A stretch of DNA of 64,000 nucleotides, taken from the NCBI GenBank assembly GCA_030077755.1, contig JAQJZZ010000011.1:2976001-3040000 (forward strand), given 5' to 3'. Each line of letters opens with the position of its first letter. The stretch's first letter is position 1. This stretch comes from Filosporella fistucella (taxonomy: Eukaryota; Ascomycota; Leotiomycetes; Helotiales). The notes beneath the pieces were generated by a model. The model searched no databases, was not told the origin of the DNA, and worked only from the letters and a program-made list of their open reading frames with translations. A program made the position numbers and the translations under genes. Below, one piece after another: positions 53,901-64,000 of the stretch.

Positions 53901-54258
53901 TTAAATTCCCAAGTGATGATAATAGCATTCCCTGCTGGCCGAAACCGGCTTCGTTGCCCAAGCATCGTTGTAACCTAAACCAATCTGACTGAGAGAGATC
54001 CCAAAAAGGAGAAGGCTCCTGCTTGACCCCATAGCATGGCCCCTCTAACATATCATCCCCAATCGCTGCCCGAATGAAGTATACCAGGAAGTTCAGAACG
54101 CCAAACAAGATGCGATATACATAATATGAGCACTGCCATGAGATAGCAGCCAGAATCAGAAAGGAAACAACTTTGCCACGGATGGACGCATTTCTCCAAG
54201 ACCTCCTGGTTTTCTTGACTAGCCACTTGATGCTCCAATTTACTGGGGGACCATTCAT
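50949..54258 (-). CDS. large membrane-anchored coiled-coil protein with two Cx5CxC motifs
   Basis: Three exons (54258-53860, 53797-53744, 53690-50949) give 1,064 residues in phase; introns of 62 and 53 nt. The first 210 residues contain about five hydrophobic helices (VVSFLILAAISWQ, LNFLVYFIRAA, the 18-codon exon LIVVLFICYFVWPW, ATIVLFLAYAIGGWW, FVASIALLVSVIFW). Two cysteine motifs follow, CTHGNSCQC (residue 261) and CPHVDPCRC (282). A long coiled coil spans about 300-560, and a mixed C-terminal half has conserved-looking LPPWPVPLPYSNTAW and IRTLKTRIVQLVNLVEKLRLPG. A Gln/Asn/Ser-rich low-complexity patch is near 945-985. No database family comes to mind. The second exon is only 54 nt. It probably works with its polytopic neighbour. 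Confidence 0.75.
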
Positions 54259-54675
54259 CGTGAGAACTCGACAGGCCTAGGTTGGCTAGAGGAAAAGCTC
54301 TCTCTAAGTACTGTTGAACGACTGATGTAACCGTAAAAGAGATAGGTGAATCGATTGTGTTGAAGAAGTAGATCTTTGTCTGTAACAACGTGCGAATATA
54401 AGGAATTATGAAATTTGTCGTACAAACCGAAAAGATAGAACACATTGCCATCGATGGGGAAGGAACTCGACACTACGAGGACAAAGACACAATGTAGCTA
54501 TGTTAGTCTATATCAACAAAAAGAGAAGTGATGAAAGCATGGGTTCACCCAAGTCGGAAGTGAGACGCGCTTGGTTCTAACCCGATGCGGATATCACTGA
54601 AATCATCAGCCATCAAAACTTGGAACTTGGAGCTCGGGTTTCTTCGTTATAAATCTCATGTTTCATTTCAAAATC
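54259..54675. other. spacer with 5' leader of the coiled-coil gene
   Basis: No gene seen. Short minus-strand frames at 54255-54473 overlap the start of the gene and look like untranslated leader. Confidence 0.45.
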
Positions 54676-55738
54676 TCAATTGCCTTCTTCGTCATCGCTT
54701 ATTTCAAAATCCCTTGCTGATCGGGCAACTTCTTCATCATTCTTAATCTTCCCAAAACCCTCATTGAAGCTTGATTCCCGAGATGGGAATGGCTCATCAC
54801 ATTTTGCTGCATGGAGACGTGGATAATATCGTCTATAGGAGAAGTATGCAATCGTCATGCCCAATATTGAGCCGCAAGTCACATCGTAGACATCATGTCG
54901 ATAATCTTCGCATCGACTAATAGCAATCAAAGCAGCACCCAAGAGAGGTGCAATTGCGAGTAAAGCTCGAGACAAGTCGGTCCTTGGTCGAAACACATGC
55001 ATTTGTCCAGCAAAGAAAAGTGCAAGGTAGCCAAGTCCGCTGAAAGCGAATGATGAGTGCCCGGAGGGAAAGCTTCTCCAGCCATCATGCAGGGTGTGGT
55101 GGTCCGTCTCTGTGCATACAGAGAAGGTGACTAAAACATCCTTTGGAGTACCGCCAGCTGGCTTGCATCGAGAGATGAGATCGGGGCGAGGACGGCCGAC
55201 AGCATTCTTGATTGAGTCGGTAATGAATAATGTGAGGACGATACTATGATAATGAGCAAAGCTATAGAGAGGCACATAAAAGCTCTTACCTTATCAAGAG
55301 CCCTAGTATCGTGACATGGAACTTGTGTACTCCAGCTTTAGTAGCACTTAACCAGACCACTAAACAGGCAAATGGTAATCCTCCAGCATAGAATATGTTC
55401 CATGGAACTGGTACCCTCTCGACAGCAGCATGTGGGTATTGTATATTCAGATTATTGATGAAAAACATTCGGTGAAATGGTTCGACAAGGTAGACAACCT
55501 GTTCCAGCTATCAGTAACAAGGGAGATTTCGCCACCAAATGAAATACCAGTATATATGCAGTCAAAAGTAGTGCAAGGCCGATATAGTCAGGAGCATAAG
55601 TTTTCTGCCACAGCAATCAGTTCATTTTCCTGGGGATGAAGCCTCGTAGACACATACCTCCCAGAACCTCGCAACAGAACCAACCCATCCAGTACGTGAA
55701 GCAAGTCCTCCATTAACAGATCTACCATTGCGCGACAT
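54676..55738 (-). CDS. PAP2-family lipid phosphate phosphatase (DPP1/LPP1-like)
   Basis: Four exons (55738-55658, 55604-55548, 55507-55290, 55243-54676), 307 residues in phase. The PAP2 catalytic motifs are complete: KNAVGRPRP (KxxxxxxRP), FPSGHSSFAF (PSGH), and the third motif SRCEDYRHDVYDV (SRxxxxxHxxxD). Six hydrophobic segments fit an integral membrane phosphatase that dephosphorylates phosphatidate, lyso-phosphatidate or diacylglycerol pyrophosphate. A conserved N-terminal helix exon (YAPDYIGLALLLTAYIL) joins to LEQVVYLVEPFHRMFFINNL, the usual start of fungal members. The second intron is only 40 nt. The acidic tail (EISDDEEGN) is variable. Confidence 0.93.
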
Positions 55739-56091
55739 CTTCCTGTATGCGTCCGCCAGATGCAGTTTGAGTCAAAGGAACATTGAGTTCGGCTTCCGTT
55801 GGAGTTTCGAGAAATACTCAATATCGATGTTGAGCAATCTTGCTGAGATATATAAAGAGTTCCAGACTGTGGCCACGCGACCAACGAAACCGGCTTTGGA
55901 GCTTCGCAACAATTCGTCTCAGCCTTGCTTAGTCATTCGCTTTTAGAGCTTCCTTCTCAGCTTCCAGAGTTGAACTTCTTCCACGCGACATTGCATGCGA
56001 CTTTACCAACAAATATACCATTGGATCGCCTGGGACGCGCGACTATAAGACTTTTCTTCCTCGGTCTGTTGCCAACACGTAAAGAGCAATT
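55739..56091. promoter_or_regulatory. divergent promoter between PAP2 and MED7 genes
   Basis: A 353-bp spacer between divergent genes. No gene is seen in it. Confidence 0.4.
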
Positions 56092-56882
56092 ATGGAGGAA
56101 GCCCAAGGTCAAGGAAAGATTGCATCTGCCTTTCCCGCACCACCTCCATTTTGGAAAGCTTTCACATCAGAGAACCTGAATCGTATATCGGAGTTACGAA
56201 CTGCGCAATCATCTGCCTCGAAGAATCATGATCCCTCCAAACAGCTTCCACTGCGAATCCTAGACCTGCCCACCGAATTACGATTCCTGCAACCCCCAGA
56301 ACAGCCAGTCGACGGACACTTTCGATGCTTTGGAGATCCATACTCTGTAGCTCTCTCTGCCAGACTTCAATTGTATGCACATGCTAACAAAAGAGATAGC
56401 TGGAAGACCGTCTGCCATCTCTCGAAGAGAGGGGCATGCAACAGCTCTACACTCCACCATCCTCCCCTGGCAACGGCACTGGTAAACATATCGATCGTGC
56501 CTTTATACTCAAGCGACTGGCAAAGTCGTTACTCTTGAATTTCTTGGAGCTCGTAGGAATAATGAGCATGAGTCCAGAGAAATACCCGGACAAGCTGGAT
56601 GATTTGAACAGCTTATTTCTCAACTTTCACCACCTGCTGAACGAATACCGACCTCACCAAGCGCGAGAGTCACTTATCATGATGATGCGAGATCAATTAG
56701 AGAAATCGCGAGCCGAGACGAATGGGATTAGGGAGATGAAGGGCAAAGTCGAGAGCATTTTGAAGGGACTAGGCCAGGCGAAGCTAGCTGAGAACGTAGA
56801 TATGGAGGACAAGGACGTACAAGAGGAGAAAGAAGATGGGGAGGAGTCATGGGCTGCGTTGTGGAACGAATATGGCAGCTGA
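56092..56882 (+). CDS. MED7: Mediator complex subunit 7
   Basis: Two exons (56092-56346, 56400-56882), 245 residues; the 53-nt intron has GTAGCT and GATAG borders and a GCTAAC branch. The N-terminus has AFPAPPPFWKAFTSENLNRI and LPTELRFLQPPEQPVDGHFR with FGDPYS. After the splice come LEDRLPSLEERGMQQLYTPP, then ILKRLAKSLLLNFLELVGIM and LNEYRPHQARESLIMMM. All are MED7 landmarks. MED7 is a core middle-module subunit linking Mediator to RNA polymerase II. The acidic C-terminus (EDKDVQEEKEDGEE) is species-variable. Confidence 0.95.
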
Positions 56883-57289
56883 GAGAATTGTTTGAATTGG
56901 CGATGAAATATACCCATTCTGCATGCGTTCTCGACTCCGTTTGCAAGCAGCTCTCGACCAGCCCCATGTCAAAGTCCATGAGGGTTCGAGGAAGATGAAA
57001 GGCCAGTGGTAGAACGAACGATGGCGACCACAGACAAGGGCTCGTAGGTTATTCTGATTCCATGCCTCTTAGGAGTTAAGGAGCGGATTGTCCAAAATCT
57101 GAGAACTTCTAATCATGCGAGTCTCTCACATATTGCAAATAAATACCAGAAATTGAAGACAAATTCATCGCGTTGCATATCGCAGTGTCTGCAGTCCACG
57201 CAAGCTACCAAATCGCAACCATGTGTATCATAAATCAACGCAGAAACCACACCTTTCCCCTTCTCTCCCTCTCACTAACTCTCTTCCCA
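56883..57289. other. intergenic, no gene seen
   Basis: 3' spacer between MED7 and the convergent small ORF. Nothing recognised. Confidence 0.45.
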
Positions 57290-57463
57290 TCACATAATTG
57301 TGCAAGGGATAGGAATACAGCAGCATTCATATCCATCGCACTCTATGCATTTTGTCTTGCCAGCAGCTCCACCCTCACCCTTGACGATACTGCTAATTGT
57401 AGATGATGCCGCAGAGCCAGGACCATTACGATTCACGAGGCCGGACGAACTTGAAGTGCACAT
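57290..57463 (-). CDS. possible small cysteine-rich protein with C-terminal CaaX box
   Basis: A 57-codon frame from ATG 57463 to TGA (57290-57292). The N-terminus is Ser/Gly-rich (MCTSSSSGLVNRNGPGSAA). After GEGGAAGKTK comes a dense cysteine cluster (CIECDGYECCCIPIPC) and the terminal four residues CTIM, a good CaaX farnesylation signal. Just upstream on the same strand a well-formed intron-like element (GTATGT donor near 57540, GCTAAC branch, TTTCCAG acceptor at about 57480) would lie in the 5' leader. Such a layout supports a transcribed gene, but the frame is short and could be chance. A lipidated membrane peptide is the likely product if real. Confidence 0.4.
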   Translation of the reverse strand: MCTSSSSGLVNRNGPGSAASSTISSIVKGEGGAAGKTKCIECDGYECCCIPIPCTIM

Positions 57464-58953
57464 TTTGGCTGAGAATCTGGAAATGTTAGCATGAAACAAT
57501 TGGGATGATTAGAATTTACAAATATCTGCAAGACATACCAGAAGTTCAATATTTGTTGTGAAGTGAATGTCGATTGAGGAAGTTGGCTTTGCTTGCGACG
57601 AGTGGAGGGATGAGGCTGGGTATGATGTCAGTATTCCATTCACAAACCATATATATCTGAAAGTATTCGCAGATTCGAATTGCCATCTCGGCTCACAAGA
57701 GAACAGGAGAAGACTTACGCAGGTATTATTTAACTTGAAGTTGTTGGAAAGTAGAATCGAGGAGTTGCGCCTTTAAATATGGTGGTTTGATAGACATGCA
57801 AGCGGGGCTGCATGAATCTTGATTCCGGCTACAGATTATAATTGGTGGATTGCTTGTTTACACGCAAGCTGGGTGGCGCTGCTTTAGCCACAGTGGAGGT
57901 GGTACCTATCTTCACCGTTTTCTATTTGTTCCAGATCATTTATTCTCTATCGGAATCTTTTCTTCTTGGATTTCACATTCTATTTGGCACTCAGATTCGA
58001 AGCGTCACTTTTGTCGGATACAGAGTATGAGAATGAAAATGATGTCTCCAAGTATAAAACATCTACTTCTAGTTTACTCATTGTAAGAGCTTTGGGAGTT
58101 TGAACTTTCCTTGCAGACCTATGTATATTTATTTCATTTTGTTCACTCCCGAATCTTTATTAGCCTTCGATAGCCACGGCTTTCCCAATTTTGCGCTCCA
58201 TTCTTGCTTGAACTTTCTTATCGCCTGCTAGTCCTTATGTGGGTCCGGCTGTGCACCCCCTTGAGTTGCTGTTCGTGATCAGGTTTTTGTTGCTTTTGTT
58301 TCAGGAATATACTCTCTAATGTTCACGGTGAAATATACATAGATACTTGATGACTTTCAGGGATTCAGCAATTCCTCTACCTTCTTTTTTTGCGCCGCAT
58401 TTCGGTTTTTGTAACAACTTTTATAATCCCTCAAGATTCAAAGTTTGGATAAGGTTTTCGGCAATTGCTTTGATTATGGTTGTTGCATCCGAATTTAAGG
58501 AATGGTGAAGGATCTGGAAGGATTTGAAGGAGTCGCCCTATTATCCAATCCTGCCTCTCGGCGAGCTTAAATGCGGCTGAGTGGTCAGATATCTGCCTTA
58601 CCTAAAGACTTTAAAGCTTCCAGCTACACCAAATGTAGTACAGTCGGCGAGTTATGTATATACCCTTGGTGCTGAACCTTACTCGATAAGCTGATATCAA
58701 AATCTCACCCCTGATATTTGGCAATTTGGTGGGGTCACGGCATTGAGCCGGTAGACAATTAGACCAAACCAAGCTTAATCAAGCAGGTCAGATCTAGCCC
58801 TGCATGCGATCAACATATGTACAGGCAATCTTGAACAATTTTGGCATCTCCGGACAAAAGCTGCCTGATTATTTATTATAAAGTATAAATATGTAATCCT
58901 CCACCTTGCCAGAGCTCTGCAGCCTTGAGCCATTTCTTCCTCTTGTCATCAAA
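57464..58953. other. intergenic, no gene seen
   Basis: About 1.5 kb. It carries the leader of the small ORF near its left end and the promoter of the S41 gene at its right end (TATAAAGTATAAATAT near 58877). Nothing else is supported. Confidence 0.45.
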
Positions 58954-61433
58954 ATGGGTGTCAAATGGTTTTCGTTTGTGCCATTCGCACTTGCTGTGTA
59001 TGCATCTCCAATTGCTCCTCGAAATGATTCCGCAAGTCCTTGTGCAATTGTATCGAGTAGTGCTGCAGCCTTTCTGGCAGCTTCTCCCAGAGGTGGGTGA
59101 GCTCTTGACGTGGTAGCATTTAACTAATGAAAGCAAGCCACTCCCACGATAGACGCTCAATTGGGTTATGACTGTCTCAATTCGGTTCCTTTACACGCAC
59201 AAGAAGCAACAACTCTTGTGCAGGCTATTCTTCCATTTACCGAGTGGCAATCAACAATTGAGTACTTGAAGAATCCACCCGAGGGGTACACCGAGCCTGC
59301 TGTGGATCTCAGAGCAGGATTCGCAGCTGTTCTTGCGAATATATCTTCGGGGGCATATGCAAACGAATATGCATTTCAAGCCGGTCTCTGGAAGGTAGTT
59401 AACTCAGCCCATGATGGACATTTCAGATTCTTGCCTGATCTCCTGTAGGCTCTATGAAATCCTTTTTCATTGCTTGCACTGAATAATTCCAGATCAAAAG
59501 CCATTGCATTTAGACGACCATTCCCAGTGGTCTCCGTCAGCATAGATAGAACCTCTTCGCCGAAAGTCTACTCTTATCAAGATGTTTTACTCTCGCAGAG
59601 CACCCATTTCACCCCGTCTGCACTTGCTACCATTGATGGTCAAATCGCATCAAAGTATATCGCGGATCTGTCCCAGCTTGGAGCATTGAACGACCCTGAT
59701 GCTTTGTACAATTCCATGTTCTTCAGTCCTGGTTTTGCGGTAAGCCGTTCAAATTCTTGTGACCAAATAGCATGCTACAAATTTCTAACGCATTAGCAAA
59801 ATAGGCAGAGTCTCCAGTATGGCAAGGTACGAGCTATTTCATTTATGCCCTCTACTCAATTAACAAAGACAGGGTATTTCGCTGGCTCAGGTCGGTTCTC
59901 TTGGATATACCCAGGCGCCAACACCACGATCACATTTGAGAATGGTACCGGATTCGTCATCGAGAACAAGGCTGCTGTCATTGGGAGTTTTTCAGGTGTG
60001 ACGGATGGAAACTCGTTCTATCAGAAGTTCTGCACACCGACATCCACAACGAATGCACAGCCAAATGCCACAACTACAGCGACTCCTTCTGCTTCTGCTA
60101 CTACCCCAGCCAATGGATATCCCATCCCTGTGTTTATCAGTGCTGATAAACAAGTCTCTGGATATTACCTCGCTCATTCGAACGTCGCTGTGCTGGCAAT
60201 GATCAGTTTCGAACCAGATATTCCCGCAGAATTCCAAGCTGTTGTCGAGAAGTTCCTGGCTGCAGCGAAGGCTGATGGGAAAGAGAAGCTTGTCATTGAC
60301 TTAGCTGCTAATGGAGGCGGTCTCATTCTACAAGGTTACGATACCTTCCGACAACTCTTTCCGCATATAGTTCAAGATGGCAATACTCGGTTCAGAGACA
60401 CTCCCGAGTTTATGGCCCTAACACGAGCAATATCCTCTGGAATTCCGGCCGACTTCAATCCATATACCTCAAACAATGACAATCTGATCAGCTTGTGGGA
60501 ATCGGTCCCGAACTATAGGTATGATTATAACATTGAAAACAAGCCATTCTCAAGCTATGAAGAGAAGTTCGGCCCTCGTGAGTTTTACGAGGACAAATTC
60601 ACGAATATCATCAGATGGAACCTGAATGACGATTTAACGACTAGTAGGTCCTATTCTCCATGCGAGAACATATTTCTAACTCTATCCAGTAAATGATACG
60701 TACGGAGTTGGAGAATACATCACAGGCTACGGCCCCAGAACCAACTTCACTCAGCCATTCGCAGCTGAAGACATTGTCATGATTTACGATGGTTATTGCG
60801 CTTCCACTTGCACCATCTTCAGCGAGTTCATGCGCACTCAAGCTGGTGTCAAGTCTATCGCGTACGGAGGTCGTCCAAGTGACAGTCACACAACTCCAAT
60901 CATTCAAGCTGTCGGAGGAGTCAAAGGTTCGAACAATTACGGGTTTTCCTACATAACTGCCTTGGCAAATGCAGCACTCAGTTTAAACGTCACCACGGCA
61001 GCACAAACGACGCTTATCAGACCTTTAACGAATAGGCTACCATTCTTGAGAAGCACTGGTACTCCCAATCTTCATCCCTATGGAAAAACCCAGCTAAATG
61101 CAAATAGATACATCTATCAACGTCCGAGACAACATTCTCCCAGACAATCTCGACGACGGCACACCTTCGCAATTCATATACGAGCCCGCTGATTGTAGAT
61201 TATTCTACACTCCAGCCATGATGGCCAACGTGACTGCGATCTGGGAAGCAGCTGCACATGCTGCGTGGGGAGGAGGTAAATGTAATGCGGGTAGTTTGCC
61301 TGGAAGTACCACCCCGTATAAGAGAAGTGTGACAAATGTTGAGAGATCGATGGAGGTGATTGATTTGGACATGTCGATGAGGAGGAGAAGTGATGCTTGG
61401 AGAGAAAAATTCGTGATGATGGTTCCGAAGTAG
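58954..61433 (+). CDS. secreted peptidase S41-family protein (CPAF-like)
   Basis: Seven exons (58954-59092, 59138-59444, 59493-59739, 59805-59826, 59873-60643, 60690-61058, 61108-61433), 726 residues in phase; one exon is only 22 nt. A signal peptide (MGVKWFSFVPFALAVYASP) is followed by LGYDCLNSVPL, EYAFQAGLWKVVNSAHDGHF with its histidine, and the S41-type core LVIDLAANGGG. The nucleophile block MIYDGYCASTCTIFSEFMR matches the Ser of tail-specific/CPAF-like proteases. The C-terminal YEPADCRLFYTPAMM and a basic tail close the protein. Fungal members are secreted proteins of uncertain substrate; relatives occur in RiPP clusters such as ustiloxin. A low-complexity Thr/Ala linker lies in the fifth exon. 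Confidence 0.88.
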
Positions 61434-61986
61434 AGACTAGGAATTGTAGCAATGTAATTGTATGAGATTGAATTTGGTTTTTGTGGCAATGGTCTTTCCC
61501 ATACGAAACAAGCGGACTCCTTGAGCATTCCATCCACTTTAGTCGCCGCGCTTGCGGCTTATTTTCCCTCGTCGAATATCGTGCACTCGTAGAATATATA
61601 TCCTCCTAGATTTTCAGCTATGAGGATTCTTGCACACTAGCTAAGAAATAGGGAGGTCCTTATCTTCTCCATAGAAAGAAGCCTCGGTAATTTTGATTCT
61701 ATCTCTTTCTCTTCATAAAACACCTCATGTAATCCAAATCGAGCTCGCTTTCGTTCTCGTCGCACCCGATACCAATTTTATTCCCCTGTATTGGAGGCAC
61801 AGTAAATGCTCCTCGCCAATCATATCCCCTCCCTCATCTATTCTAAATGCAATCCGCCTTTCTCAAATGCAAAGCTGTCAGCAAAAGGCTGTATTGGAAT
61901 CCAGTGTTAAAATAAAAATATGCATCCCCTTCTACTTAATCCTGATTTCCCAGCTTTTCTCGTCTCAGCCTTTCAAGATCCTCACG
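61434..61986. other. intergenic, no gene seen
   Basis: Spacer between co-oriented genes. An in-frame upstream extension of the next ORF exists (from 61693), but the later ATG is preferred. No other gene. Confidence 0.4.
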
Positions 61987-62960
61987 ATGTCAACTGCGAC
62001 GCGCCAGGAAGAAATCAATAACGGCATCGTAACAAGCTGGATACCGTTCACAACAGCCGGACTCTCTGCATCGCCAGAATGCTCCTCTGCTCTGTACCAA
62101 GTACCTGGTATGAGCGAGATCCACGCATTTGATTGGTGGCAAGGAAACCACATCCCATTTGCGCTGCAATGTGTTCCAGATGTTCTGTCACAATCGATTA
62201 CACAGGGGACGGCTACAAGACTTAGTATTGGACCGTTCCACTGTCCGAGTTTATATACGACTGCGACGACGAAAGAGGTGAATGCGATTAGTACTTCGGT
62301 GTTCTGTTGTCCTTCGTAAGTTTTGTGATTATTTGGGGGAAGGGTGTTAATGGGAATAGAGAATATGATTTCACGATATCAGGAACGGCGAGTCAATGTA
62401 TATCAACTCTTAAAAGCGGGTCTATTGTCCCTTCGACAGTTGTCGTCTCGTCCGGAACTTGGGTCTCTTGGACAACTACCACTATCACTCAATCCGGATT
62501 TAAAATCACAGGAGGAGAAGCTCAAGGATACATATTTGCAGCTTCGACTTCATCTGCATCCACTTCTCCAGCAATAACAACATCAACCACGATACCAGCA
62601 AACGCAGCGACGGCTCAATCTACTTCCTCGAGTTTTGCGCATGGGAACCATACATCATCGCTTGGAACAGGTGCTATAGCAGGGATAGCAATTGGTTGTA
62701 TACTCATCGGAGTCGCGATTCTGGCAGCGATAATCCTATTCATAATCCGCAAACGCAGGAAAACAGTACGGGAAACAGTGATTTATCACGAGAAAGACTC
62801 ATATGTTCCTGTTGGAGAACTGTTAGCAGGAGGAACGACGGATATAAAAGGTGTCAAAGAGCTAGCCGTTACAAATCAAGAACATGTACAGTCGCCAAGC
62901 GGGAATACTCATAATGGGGAGGTATATGAATTGGATGGCCGGAGTCCGGCTCCGAAATAG
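61987..62960 (+). CDS. single-pass mucin-like cell-surface protein
   Basis: Two exons (61987-62315, 62360-62960), 309 residues; the 44-nt intron has GTAAGT and AATAG borders. The N-terminal part holds several cysteines (SASPECSSALYQ, FALQCVPDVL, GPFHCPSLY, SVFCCPS). A Ser/Thr-rich stalk follows (TSSASTSPAITTSTTIPA), then one transmembrane helix (GAIAGIAIGCILIGVAILAAIILFII) with a stop-transfer RKRRK and a cytosolic tail. The layout is that of fungal wall-sensor or Mid2-like surface proteins, without a WSC domain. If translation starts at the upstream in-frame position 61693, a longer N-terminus would precede it; I keep the ATG at 61987. Function unknown. Confidence 0.75.
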
Positions 62961-63347
62961 ATATCTTGCATTTTATACCCCTTTCCTGAACGATTACGAA
63001 GAAAACAAGATATGGATATCATCACCAATTCGTCCGCTCCTATCTCCGTGTTCTGCTGTGCCACCCGCACTTTCATTCCTAGTAAATAATTGGTTAACCC
63101 CGCATATGGGGTAAAGGGGGGTGGCCACGGGAAAGATATCCCCGGGTCATGTTTATCAGATGTTTTGCAGGGATACATCACGAGGAATTTATACTTTGCG
63201 TAACATATTCCGTGCGATGCCGAGAGGCCGTTTCACAATGTTATTCATCGTTCTCGGGGAGAGACTTGTATTTATGTTGATATATTCAATCGGGTTTGAA
63301 GACTCTGTATTTATTATCTAGAATCGATATTGTTATAGGGGTGTACA
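62961..63347. other. intergenic, promoter of FAD-linked oxidase
   Basis: Spacer between co-oriented genes. No gene seen. Confidence 0.45.
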
Positions 63348-64000
63348 ATGCGGTTTCCCCACTTCCAAGCATGTTTTCTTGGCTTGAACCTTTTACTCTT
63401 AATTCCTGTGTCCGGAGACCCCTCCGCTGGTGCACCACAAGAAGCATTGATATATGATGGCGTATCATCAGATTGCCATAACGCTGTCTGTATCCCTCAT
63501 CTTTATCAAATTTCTTACTAACCATATCCAGTGCACAGCTCTCGTAGCAACATTAGGTTCATCAGCACACTATAATCCCTCATCCACTCTCCCAGGCTTC
63601 CGAGAATCTCTCTATTCCACACAACAAAGACTCGTTGTCCCAGCTTGCGTTATCACCCCAGAAAATCCTCAAGAAGTAGCTCAGACCATCTCAATAATAC
63701 GGCACCATTCCTGTATTTTTGCCGTGAAATCAGGTGGTCATGCCCGCTCCGTGGGGGATTCAAATGCACCTGATGGAATCACGATTGATTTGAGGAAATT
63801 GGATACTATTGAGGTGTCTGAGGATAGATTGACTACAAGGGTAGGAACCGGCAATCGATGGAGAAATGTTTATGAGAAGTTGGAGCCGATGAATTTGACG
63901 GTTGTGGGAGGGAGGAATTCTGATGTCGGAGTTGGAGGGTTTATTCTTGGTGGTATGTATCTCTTCTTCCTCTACATGACCTCTCCTTACACAATATAGG
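63348..64000 (+). CDS. secreted FAD-linked oxidase (berberine-bridge-like), 5' part
   Basis: A partial gene that runs off the right edge. Exon 1 (63348-63485) encodes a signal peptide (MRFPHFQACFLGLNLLLLIP) and a short linker ending SSDCHNA. After a 46-nt intron, exon 2 (63532-63952) continues CTALVATLGSSAHYNPSS and then the FAD_binding_4 domain: LVVPACVITPENPQEVAQ, FAVKSGGHARSVGDSN with the histidine that usually carries FAD covalently, and VVGGRNSDVGVGGFILGG. A third intron opens at 63953 (GTATGT) and the next exon starts at the last base. Enzymes of this group oxidise sugars, alkaloids or RiPP and polyketide intermediates. Confidence 0.9.

Noticed and set aside
57842..58086. overlapping short hydrophobic frames upstream of the S41 gene
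   Set aside because: Hydrophobic by base composition only; two frames overlap and neither has family features.
1..64000. CRISPR arrays, rRNA and complete transposons
   Set aside because: None seen. Repeats present are few, short or coding, and no transposase or reverse-transcriptase motif was recognised.

Overview
The window is nuclear DNA of a filamentous ascomycete (Pezizomycotina; a Leotiomycetes-type genome would fit, but that placement is an inference). Nearly every gene carries short introns (about 40-100 nt) with GTATGT/GTAAGT-like donors and CTAAC/CTGAC branch sites close to the acceptor. The repertoire (HET, 2EXR, PTH11-like receptor, PhiA-like wall protein, several P450s) is also typical of these fungi. 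I saw no rRNA, convincing tRNA, CRISPR array or intact transposon.

Layout. 0.3-0.9 kb: a small cysteine-rich secreted protein that emerges only after splicing. 3.9-7.3 kb: a cytochrome P450 and a cupredoxin-type GPI-like surface protein. 7.7-14.9 kb: housekeeping block with lysyl-tRNA synthetase, COX15, an SLC35/TPT-like transporter and a DUF829 (PaxU/TMEM53-like) hydrolase. 15.4-24.1 kb: an oxidative group with a second P450 (altered K-helix motif), an UNC93-like transporter, an NtaA/SnaA/DszA-type FMN monooxygenase and a Baeyer-Villiger monooxygenase. 25.2-32.4 kb: a PTH11-like receptor, a decayed PAF-acetylhydrolase-like pseudogene, a 2EXR protein and a HET protein. 32.4-37.7 kb: gene-poor, with a repeated 24-bp motif and a lone ABCC-type TMD0-like membrane protein. 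37.7-41.7 kb: PhiA-like secreted protein, WW/FF splicing factor (URN1-like) and proteasome alpha subunit Pre9.

42.3-54.3 kb, all on the minus strand, is the most unusual part. It holds an intact 1,064-residue membrane/coiled-coil protein with two Cx5CxC motifs. Next comes a very large polytopic membrane protein whose reading frame is crossed by one in-frame TAG and which ends in DPYADENG-type repeats. Last is a decayed relative of the first gene, broken by stops and frame changes. I recognise no known family for these and regard them as a candidate undescribed module.

54.7-64 kb: PAP2 lipid phosphatase, MED7, a small CaaX-ending cysteine-rich ORF, a secreted S41-family peptidase, a mucin-like single-pass membrane protein, and the 5' part of a secreted FAD-linked oxidase cut by the window edge.

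Exon coordinates were worked out by hand from splice consensus and reading-phase consistency. No homology search was run.
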